64,000 nucleotides of DNA from Nymphaea colorata (taxonomy: Eukaryota > Streptophyta > Magnoliopsida > Nymphaeales > Nymphaeaceae). The notes beneath the pieces were generated by a model, which was not told the origin of the DNA, made no database searches, and worked only from the letters and a program-made list of their open reading frames with translations. The DNA lies in contig NC_045145.1 in assembly GCF_008831285.2 (NCBI RefSeq), positions 18,784,802 through 18,848,801 on the forward strand. Reading direction: 5' to 3'. Every line of letters starts with the position of its first letter. The stretch's first letter is position 1. Of the stretch, positions 35,180 to 45,249 are shown piece by piece. The translations under genes were made by a program, and so were the position numbers.

Positions 35180-38100
35180 TCATGAAGCATCGGCATTGAT
35201 GACATGCTTCCGTAGACCAGGAATGTGCACGTTGACAATGTAATCCCTCCAGTCTGTTGCTGTCACATCAAATGTGAAGTTGCTTCTCTCCACTCGCGAC
35301 ATTCTATTCATCAATTTTTTTTGCATTTGCGGTATCAAACATGAAATTCATCATGTCAGGGCTACCCATTCCTTTTTTAATTATTATAAAAGACAAGAAT
35401 GTGGTGCATTATATGTACGTGTGTTTGTGTGGACTTGTTAACTTAAGCACCTTCACTTCTAATGTCAACTTGAAAGACCTTACCTTCCTTTATAACTAGT
35501 GTATGGCGCATATGTTACCGATAGCTTCCTTAAGATGTGCATGTTTTTTGCCTTTTTCAATCTGCCGTTTTCCCCAGTCGACAAATATGAAGATATATCT
35601 GCCAGCGTGTCAAAGAGCTTCATCCTTTCTATATGAACAAATTTTCCTTGTGAATCAATCAAAGGAAAGGAAAGATAGTGCTCATAACAGTGATTAAAGA
35701 GCTCATCAAATCGCAGGGGGTTTATGGAACTTGTCCCAATGTGATAAATATCCAGGCCGGCAACGCGTGACGATCCATGCCTTACCATTGCGGCCAAGAT
35801 TGCGTTTACAACCATGTCCGCGGGCACCTAAAATGATCAAACATCCTCAACATGAGCTTATTGGGGAGGGAGGGATGGAGTGAGAGAAAAAGGGAGAGAT
35901 GGCTACCAAGTCAACAGTAGCCTTTCCTTCCGCTGTGAAGAGGTTAAGTTGGCCTTTCCCGTAGTAGACAATGAGTGGGACTGCCAGTCTAGAGAGCGAG
36001 CGGATACGATGTTTTACTCAGTTTCCTTTCAAGTCAGAACATCAGGAAATTAAGTTAAGAGGGGCTGACCTGAGTCCTTGAATCCACCCCGGGAATGGGT
36101 CTTGGATTGTGCTTCCAATGATGGTAGGCCGAACAATGACTGTTGGGAGGTCGCTTGAGATGGTACCGATCACCATCTCACCCATCGCTTTTGTGAAAGA
36201 ATAAACATTTGGCCAACCGTGGATCTTTGCCCTGGTCCACAGCCAACAACCACCATTAGCACAAACCCTGCCCTCCATTGAGCCCTCAGCATTAAGAAAC
36301 ACATAATAGTAAAATGGGAAGACAATATGTTAATAGGTTAAAAAAATATAATCGTCATCACGTGCTCAGAAAGCTGCAAAAAGTGTGAAGTAGTCTCATA
36401 GGCTAAGTAAAGAGAGGGTATGGGAGAGAAGGGAATTAGTCAGCAAGAAAGATAAACGCTTGTTATAATGTTGAATATATTACATTCTTGAGGTAGATTC
36501 ATGAGACAATAATATTGTGTTATTGTTGCCAAACAGTCCCTTAAAACCTGGTTGTTGCCTTGTTGTTGCTCCCACTACTAGCCTTCCTTCGAAGATAGTA
36601 GGAAGAGGGAGTGAAAATTAAGGATCAGCTGGCAAGGGGTAGATAATTCAGCAAGATTGTTACAAACTATTTGGAAGTTTCTATTTTGAGATAGACTTTT
36701 GCTTATGATTTCAGGGGAGAACACCTTCAGTAATGTTTAGTGATTCTCACCTTTGATCAAAGCTGCCTAGTTATAAGAGATACCAGTGGAATTTTGTGAA
36801 TTGAGAAGCAAAAAAAAAAAAAAAAAAGAAGAAATGGGGGTAACAACTTTAGAGAAATTTACATAGGCGGCCTCTTATTCAAAAATTTTCTAAACAGTAT
36901 GAAATTCCCCAATAAATTAGAAATCATAGGCATGCATGCAAGGTAAACCGGAGAAAAGCGTTTTGCCGGTTGACTGGCTCTACTGCAACTTAGTTAATAT
37001 TCCGAGTGTTTGTAGAAAAACAAACTATGACAAAAAACATGACGGTTTTGGATACCTTTCGAGACCCAACTCTTTCATTCTTGGAGTTAGAGATGCCGTG
37101 TTTTCCACCCGTCCTTCCAGAGTGTCGTTTATTATCTTGGTTTCGCCACCAATATCCAAGATGGGTGGGATTTCCTGAGAATGTGTTGCCATGGCTTCCT
37201 CTCACGCAATGCTATCTCCGGATAAAAATGGCTTTTCCTTTATCAGCTCAGTTCTCAGTCCATTCACAAAAGCTACAATTCGGAAAAGAAAGAAACAAGA
37301 AGACAAAGAATTATGTCCATTGACACCCTTGGCTAAAGAAAGGGTACAACAACCCATCAGTACTACCTGTGGAGACGTGCAAGAAGACCTGAAGTTTCCT
37401 GCATCCTCTTGCAAGCTTTACCAGCCTCGACCCCCCATTGGTGTTTGTATTCAGAGCAACATCGTACCTGTCTTGTGCTCAATTTAAAGTTTGATAGAAT
37501 GGAGAAAATTTGAAGAGGAGATAGGCAAGAAATCCACATGCAGATTCTACGAAGTACTAACCTTTCGTCGAACTTGGTGTTCGCAGCGCAACTTACAATT
37601 ACGTCGACATTGTCTGCAAGATACTTCTGCACTTTTTCCTCCATTCCCAAAGAGTCCTCTTGAAGATGTCCAATTACTGGGACCAGCTTGCTTAGCATAA
37701 AAGGTGCGTAAGAACTCCCGTGTACACCCTTCAAACGCTTGAAGAGTTCGGAGTTGATTATCTTGTTAAAGAACAAAAGTTCTCATCAATTTTTTTGAGA
37801 ATGGAAATGCAAGGATCATGGTGATTTTTTCTGTCATTATATGCTGCCGGTCGCAAGTATGAAGATCGAAATGGCGGTGGCAGAAATTTTAGTTCGTGCC
37901 ATATGTATGGCAATAAGTATTAAAAATATTTTACATATTATTGTTTTCTTGTATAGATGCGTCATTCTAACATGTGAACCCGATCTTAGAAGTCCGTAAA
38001 TAGTTTCTTTTAAATTTTAAAGCGACAAGCTAAGGACTTTATGCATGCTACAGAAAGTATTTTTTTAACATTTTAAAAGTAAAGCAGATCATATTGTATA

Positions 38101-39168
38101 AAGTAAGTACGAATTTTTTATTATGATTATATTAAAATTATACTCTTGGCAAAGGTAAAATAGTAAGGTAACTAAGTGATTTTTTGATAAAAATTGTGCA
38201 TATGGCCAAAATTAAATTTTAAAAAAAATGTGGAGAGAGCCACGAAGGACATGAAAATGCCTGACCAAGAAAAGGAAAAGGAGCCCAACCAAAGTGAATG
38301 AATAGAATAAATCAAAAGTACCTTTTAGCAATAGAAAAAGGGAGCCCTTGGCATATTAAACTATCCAGGACAAATTATAACAATACACAAAACATTTTTC
38401 CGAAACAATGTTGAAGCTTTCTAAGGAATCAGGATAAAGAGAAAAGAACAGAAACATGAAAACATGAAGGGGTGGTTCCAAACATTACGGGGGCTGTCTG
38501 TCTCTTACTAAATGGAGTGTTTCGTGTTAAGCTGTAAATCTGAGGGAGGGTAAGTGCCCACATGTAAACAAACAAAAAATAAACATACTTCGTGTCTTAA
38601 TCTTTTGTTCACAGCCTCTTGGTTTGGCCCTTGAATGAGAAGGAAAAGCTTGCCCACGTCAGGCTGACTCCGGAGGATCTTCTCTATGAGCACTGCATGA
38701 TATCAAGCAAATATTAATTCTTAATCACAAGAGCTAAAACAACCGTAGGAACAAGTTAATGATTGTGAAAGTTATACGTTTTCCAACAAAGCCGGTTGTT
38801 CCTGTGATAAGCATGTTCTTATCTCGGAGGAACTCCTCGATCCCTAGACCACATTCGTCCTCTTCGTCTTCTTCAGCCACCTCCCTATCCTTCGGCGTCG
38901 TCAATATTCCTGCCCTTGTGACGACCAAATCTCTTTTCGATTGAGATGTGCACTTTCGGTCCACCATTCTCACGAGCGGAGCTGGTTGCGTGATTTTGAG
39001 CGGCAAAGAATTGAAGGTGCATGAAGCCGGCTGTGGTGTGGATGAACGGAGATGATGGGAAGGGCTGATAAAGCTGACGGACTAATTCACGGGCACTTGC
39101 ATAGCTGCTAGACGTGTATCATTCAATGTGGGAGAAGAGATGAAAGAAAGGTGGCTTAAGCTAGACAT
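35180..39168 (-). pseudogene. FAR-C: MS2-type fatty acyl-CoA reductase pseudogene
   Basis: Paralog of FAR-B in the second unit, nine exon positions: 38778-39168, 38589-38692, 37562-37761, 37367-37467, 37056-37272, 36070-36231, 35907-35988, 35484-35827, and a remnant at 35180-35340. Lesions: TAG at codon 29 (39082-39084) where FAR-B has Tyr; TGA in exon 5 (37202-37204) where FAR-B has CGA; exon 9 acceptor AG changed to AT (35341-35342); and an extra T in the exon 9 T-run (eight Ts at 35315-35322 against seven in FAR-A and FAR-B). Exon 7 starts LAVP instead of MADP. The TATA box is kept. The catalytic VYSFTKAMGE in exon 6 survives. It cannot make a full enzyme. Confidence 0.9.
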
Positions 39169-39254
39169 GATATGGTGATGAGGAAGGAAGAATATCTCGA
39201 GATTGATCTTTGCGGGAGGCTTGATAAGCTGAAGAGTTTCGAGCATTGCACTTG

Positions 39255-39262
39255 TTCTTATA
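39255..39262 (-). promoter_or_regulatory. TATA box above FAR-C
   Basis: TATAAGAA on the minus strand, same sequence and position as above FAR-B. It may still drive a non-coding transcript. Confidence 0.5.
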
Positions 39263-40140
39263 GCAGTTCCAACGCCAGCGGCATGCTATAGGATGGATGA
39301 TTTTCTATTTTTCTTTTGGGTGTATGGTAGGTAGATTCATTCATTATTGCCACCAATAGTATATTTTTCTGCAGCTCTCATAAGAGGATCATGTTCTTTT
39401 ATCTTTTTAAGTACAAAAAAAAGCGAGGATGATAATGAGAAGAGCATAACGCACAAATTGAAATCAAAAGGGGAACTTTGCGATGGTGAAGTCAGAACGC
39501 CTAAAAAATTAACGGCGAATTAAAGATGCTGGTTATGTACCTCCTAGTGGTGCACCCCACTACTAAAATTTCATGCGCCATTTTGGTTACTAAGGAAGCA
39601 AGAAAATGATAAATGCAACCCGATTACCAAACAGGACATATGATCTCACTCCTAATTTGGCCACCTTAAACCGTGTGCTCACTGTAGGAGTCGGGAAAAT
39701 GGTCTTCCTGTTTACCTTGAGACGTATTCGTTACCCTAGTTTTCGGCCCCTTGAGATATTTCTATAGGTCTCTTCCATTTATTAATTAAACAATAAAAAA
39801 AAAAAGTCATAAACAGAGGCTTAGCTCGCACAGGAAAAAAAAATCCACATGATGAAAACCCTAGCAACCACGTAGTACCCTATTCAACGTGCCGAGTTTA
39901 TTGTAAATTAGGAATGGTAATGTATCGGATACGAATGGGATATATTCTTAAATATATCCATTTTTTTGAAATATTTACATTTGGATTTGAATTCGGATTC
40001 ATATATGAATAAAGAAAAGTTATAATCCAAAACCCTATTTCCCAAGCCGATCTATTCATAGCCAAATTCAAAACTGAATCAGAATTTTGAACTAAATTTA
40101 GCTAGTTACACTAAACGAGTTTTGTCAGAACTGTCATACT
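39263..40140. other. FAR-C upstream region and spacer, no gene
   Basis: Corresponds to 18,070-19,400 with several deletions. From about 39,908 it holds the diverged partner of the GGATTCGAATTC-type repeat at 19,265. No coding exon seen. Confidence 0.6.
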
Positions 40141-40149
40141 AAACGAGTT

Positions 40150-41582
40150 TCCGTCAGATGTGAAGAAGTTCGTTGGCCTTTCTTGTAGTAGACAATGATC
40201 GGGCTTGCCATCCTAGATGTTTCTGCTTTACATTCAAATAAGTGTTGGGTCTTATGAAAAGCGGCAAACTTGAGTCCTTTAATCCACTCTAGAAAGGGGT
40301 CTTGGATTGTGCTCTCAATACAATTACTTTCCATTGGGCTCTCACCACTGGTTTTGTGAAAGAACACAACATTTTGTCAAGATGAAGGTGATAGGGGTCT
40401 CTGAAATGGATTCTCCAATCACTGAAAGTGGTCAAATGGGTAAACATGAAAAGATGAAAACAAGAAGTGAAAGTTGCCAATCTCCCTTGCTAGGTTTTAG
40501 GATTGCTTTGGTTCGTGGGTATGCACTTCAACTCCAGTGTTTTGCGTGCTACCATTTATAGTTCAAACGAGCATATATAATATTCAACTTGAGTGTTATA
40601 CATGTCACCGACATCTATAGGGATCAAATTGATGAGACATTAAAGAAAGCGACACAACAGGCGAATCTGGTTATATGCATCACATTGGTGCATGAATTTT
40701 AGTGCACCAACATGATTAATGACTAAAATACCCTTAGTTCACCCTTGAAAAAAACTTTTTATTAAAATGAAAATGAAAGAAAGTAAAATGACTATAGAGG
40801 ATATTTCTTTTTTAACAAATTACCAAAATATCTTTTCCTTTTACTTTGTACAAAGCGCACGGCGCATGCAACTTTCTCTCCTCAACAGGTAGCGGGACAG
40901 GAGAGAAAAGGGAGGGAAGGAGAATAAAGGGGTTAAATATCAACCAAGCTGATCCTCGGCATTGGCAAATTTTTATCTTGCGGTTACCATTTCCTTGTCA
41001 CCAAATTTTCACTTTCAAGATTAGCTTTGGCTTATAAATTTTTTTAAGAAAAAAAAACGCCTTTCTATGATTTTCTGATCGAATTGAGGCCGATGGAGAC
41101 GAACGCCACATTCTCCGAATAATTAACGGACCTTCCATCAAACCTTGTGTTTGCAGCGCGGCTTACAATCACCGTGATCACGTCAACTTTTTAATCCACT
41201 AACAATGAGCCGTCAACGACAAGTCCAACTACTTGACAACCTTGCTTAGCATAAAAGCATTTTTGGAACTCCCGTCCATTCGTATCAGACCCTTGATTCT
41301 TGAATAGTTCTCCGTCGATTTTTTGGGTGAGCGGGAGGTGAACCCCCACCGCCCAAGCAAGACCCGAAGGTCCCCCCATTTTCCATGTCTTCGGGGTTCT
41401 AGGCTGCGTCGGTGTTAGCAATAGCAGCGGTGCACCCTTCAGCTTGGATGTCGCGCCCTACCGCCTTAAGACACAGGAACATAGTGCCCACGAAAATCGA
41501 ATTAGGAACTTGCCTTAATACATGCCCCTAGCTCGACCAGCTACGCTATGCCCCTTGAGGCGAAGAGTTCTGCGTCGATTAT
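40150..41582 (-). pseudogene. relic F: degraded FAR exons 7, 6 and 3 with a SINE in exon 3
   Basis: About 40,150-40,215 is exon 7 (MASPIIVYYKKGQ), 40,262-40,380 is exon 6 (FHKTSGE...STIQDPFLEWIKGLK), and 41,132-41,582 is exon 3 split by the SINE. They are in correct order on the minus strand with exons 4, 5, 8 and 9 missing and frames broken. It is the second-unit partner of relic F' at 24,262-25,512. Confidence 0.7.
41321..41561 (-). mobile_element. tRNA-derived SINE with 19-bp target duplication
   Basis: 241 bp on the minus strand. Near its 5' end is TAGCGTAGCTGG (41537-41548), an exact match to the pol III box A consensus. A weaker box B (ATTCGATTTTC, 41492-41502) follows. The 3' end is CCCAAAAAA. 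Target duplications GAATAGTTCTCCGTCGATT (41302-41320) and GAAGAGTTCTGCGTCGATT (41562-41580) match at 17 of 19 positions. The first-unit copy has the site once, uninterrupted, at 25492-25510. I do not recognise the SINE family. Confidence 0.82.
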
Positions 41583-42313
41583 CTAGTTAAAGAACAAAAG
41601 GTTCCATCAATTTCTCTCAATGGAAATGCAAGAAAGTTGTCACAATTTGGGTTATCCTGTGCTGCTGGCAAATATTTTGGTTTTCTCTGCCCTTCCTGCT
41701 GCTCATCTTGTCTCGATCTCATGTCTCATTTTGTCTTTGCCCTTGGATTGCGCAGCGGTCTCCTGGTACTCTCTCAACGAATGCAAGGGATGGAGCCCGA
41801 CCTCCAGTACTAGGGTTGCTGTGGAACCGTGTTGGGTCTCTATTTACCGCACAATTTTGCATAAAATGTCAATCATTGTTTACAGAAAACACATTTGAAA
41901 AAAAAAAAGAACACATATAATACTCAAAAATAAGTCAACTGTATAAAATGGTAATTAGATGCATCTTTTTTAAAAAAAAGTTAAAAAATTAAAAAAATGT
42001 GAAAATAACGCGTATAATACGTGTTTTGGCGCTTTTTGTATTTTCTTATTAATTTTTTTTATAGTTTTAGGATTTATTAAATTTTTTAAAATTTTGTTAG
42101 ATTTTCACGAAATATATAAATTTCTCACTGTACAATACTCAAACACAATATATATAACAAAGATGCATAAAATTACACAAAGGCACTCTACATATAAGCA
42201 ATCAGAGACATATGAAAACAAATAGACATAATGTATATATATATATATAAGGCATTTTTTTTATCCCTCTATGCCCATCTTTTGATGACTTTAAGATCAG
42301 CTATATATTTCGC
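41583..42313. other. spacer downstream of FAR-D, no gene
   Basis: Matches 25,513-25,983, with an extra A/T-rich stretch at about 41,900-42,150 that the first unit lacks. No gene. Confidence 0.6.
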
Positions 42314-42607
42314 TCAAGCATAGCCACGAATGACATGCTTCCGAAGGCCATGAAGGTGCTCGTTGACAATGTAATCCCTCCATTCGATCGCTGCCACATC
42401 AAATGTGAAGTTCATTATCTCCTCTCGAGACATTTCCTTCATCAATTTTTTGTCATTGGCGATATCAAACCTGCAATTCATCAATCATATGAAAATCCAC
42501 TTTTTCCATTTTAATTATTGCAGTGAAAGAAGCATGTAGTGGTTCATACATATGTGTGAGTGAGTGGATTGATTTACTTGAACACCTTACCTTCCTTTGT
42601 AACTTGT

Positions 42608-45121
42608 CTATGGCGCGTATGCCATCGATAACTTTTTTAACATCATGTTCGTGCCCTTCACTTCTTTTGAGCTACCATTCCTCTCAGCTGACAAATGTGA
42701 AGATATGGCTGCCAGTGTGTCGAAGAGCTTCACCCTCTCCACTCGAACCGCTTTTCCTTGTGAATCAATGAAAGGAAAGGAGTGATAGTGCTCATAACAG
42801 TGTTCAAACAGCTCATCCCATCGTAAGGGGTTTATGGAACTTGTTCCGGTGTGATAAATGTTCAGCCCTGCAACACCTGACGATCCATGCCTTGCTATTG
42901 CAGCCAAGATTGCGTTTACGACCATGTCTGCAGGCACCTAAAATGATTACATATACAACCTGAACATTAGTTTTGTGCCAAGTTGAAAGAGAGAGAGATC
43001 AGAGAGAGAGATGGGTACCAAGTCAGCAATCGTTTCTCCTCCTGCCGTGAAGAAGTTCAGTCGGCCTTTCCCGTAGTAGACCATAATCGGGTCTAGCATC
43101 CTAGAAGGCCGAGAGAATGCTTTATTTTACATACATAGCTATGGAAATATTTCCATAAGTGGAGGAGACATCTTATCTTACCTGAGTCCTTGAATCCACC
43201 CTGGGAATGGGTCTTGGATTGTGCTTCCAACAATGCTGGGCCGAACAATTATTGTTGGGATGTCGTTGGACATGGTTCCGATCACCATCTCTCCCATTGC
43301 TTTTGTGAAGGAATAAACATTATCCCAACCATGGACATTTGCCCTGCTCCATCCACCAAACCCTTGATGCTTAGAAACCGAGTGGGAGAGGGGAGAGAAA
43401 GAGAGGGACAGGCATGCATGACCGTTTTCGTTACCTTTTGAGGCCCAAATCTTTCATTCTTGGAGTTGCCATGCTTTCTTCTAACCCTTTCAGAGTGTCG
43501 TCTATCATCTTGACTTCTTCTCGAATATCCAAGATGGGTGGAGTTTCTTCAGATTGTGTTGCCATGGCTTCCTCCCGTGCTAAGCTATCCCCAAATATGA
43601 ACGGCCTTTCCTTTATCAGTCCAATTCTCGCTCCATGTACATAAGCTGGAATGTGAATAAGAATTAGAATTAAGTCTGAGAGGAAAATATTTGGTTCCCC
43701 AATATGCACACACCCTGTTGCTGCCGAAGTTGGAGGGCATGTATTCTGTGAAAATAATTGAAATGGTATTGCTGTAGATTGTGTTCAACCCATTTACACC
43801 CTCGCTATATAGCTACGCAGAATGTTCAATAACAGATCAGAGTTGTAGTACAACCTGTGGAGACATGCAGGAAGACCTGAAGTTTCCTGCATCTTCTTGC
43901 GAGCTTTACAAGCCTGGACATGCCATTTGTGTTTGTACTCATAGCAACATCATACCTGTGTGTTCAGTTAAAGTTTTAGATGAAACAGAGAAAAAATTGA
44001 GGAGCAGATAGATATTCATGAACGCCACACGTATTCTGCAAAGTACTGACCTTTCATCAAACCTTGTGTTTGCAGCGCAACTTATAATTAGGTGAACTTG
44101 GTCTTCAATAACCTTTTCGATCTTTTCCTCCATTCCCAATGAGTCCTCTTCGAGATGTCCAGCTACCGGGATCAGCTTGCTCAGCATAAAAGCTTCGTAA
44201 GAACTCCCGTGGATTCGCTTCAAACACTTGAAGAGTTTAGCATTGATTATCTAGTTAAAGAACGAAAGGTTCCATCAGTTTCCGTGAATGCATATGCCAG
44301 ATCCTCACGATGTGGTCAACTAATGCTGCTGGCAAAGAGAATGAAGACAGAGATGACGGTGGCAGAAATTTTATATATAGATCTAACGGGCACAAGCGAC
44401 TAGTTCAGTTGGAGCAAATTAATACCATCATCAAGCCAACAAATATAATGGCTGTGTCTCTCTAAACTGAGTAATATTCGGCATTAAGCTGTAAATGCGA
44501 AGGTGGGAACGTGAGCATGCAGACAAAAAAGAACATACTTCCTTTTTTAGTCTTTCAATCACAGCCTCGTGGTTTGGACCTTGAATTAGAAGAAAAAGCT
44601 TGCCAACGTCAGGCTGACTCCGGAGTATCTTCTCTATAAGCACTGCATCACATCCAGTTGCTAATTATTTCTTAATGGCAAGGTGCACGTAGAGCAAGTT
44701 CTGTAGAAAAGCTAATGATAACCAAGTTCTTGAATGCGAGAGTTATACGTTTTCCAAGAAATCCGGTCGTCCCTGTGATAAGCATGTTCTTATTTCTGAG
44801 GAAGGACACAATTCCAAGACCACAGCCATCCGCTTCTTCAGCCAAAGCGCTCTCGTTCTGCGTCAAAGGTGCAGCCCTCGTCGCCACCGAAGCTCTTTTC
44901 GATCCCGACGGCCACTTTCCGGCATCAACCATGCTCACCGTGGAAGTCGGTTCTGAGCTTTTGACTGGGAAGAAAGATTTGGACATGGCGCATGAAGGCA
45001 GCTGGTGTGGTGTAGTGGACGATGGGAGAGGGAGAATGACGACGGAAGGCCTTTGCTTAGTTGTTAGGCAAGCATTCGTTGGGAGAGAAGACATGAAAGG
45101 AAGATGGCCTAAGCTGAACAT
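42608..45121 (-). CDS. FAR-D: MS2-type fatty acyl-CoA reductase truncated by an in-frame TAG
   Basis: Exons: 44749-45121, 44539-44642, 44051-44250, 43855-43955, 43435-43645, 43182-43343, 43019-43100, 42591-42937, 42314-42470. Splice sites and phases are all good, and the full length would be 578 aa. In exon 8 the codon that is TAT or TAC in FAR-A and FAR-B (YEPYT) is TAG (42608-42610), codon 521, so the product is 520 aa. It keeps the NAD(P) motif ITGTTGFLGK and Y340/K344 but loses most of the C-terminal end of FAR_C. The frame after the stop stays open to the natural TGA at 42314-42316, ending EHLHGLRKHVIRGYA, so the mutation looks young. A TATA box is present. It may be a recent pseudogene or a truncated enzyme. 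The upstream alternative start is GTG and was rejected. Confidence 0.8.
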
Positions 45122-45221
45122 GATGATGAGGAAGATCACGAAGCAAATTGCAGAAGAAAGATTTACAGCGAGAATCTGTGAGGGAGCCTTGATTGGATGA
45201 AGGGTTTTGAGGTCTTTGTTG

Positions 45222-45230
45222 TTTTATATA
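45222..45230 (-). promoter_or_regulatory. TATA box of FAR-D
   Basis: TATATAAAA on the minus strand, about 100 nt above the ATG at 45121, the same spacing as in FAR-A. Confidence 0.65.
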
Positions 45231-45249
45231 ACTTTCTGAGTTTTTTTTT

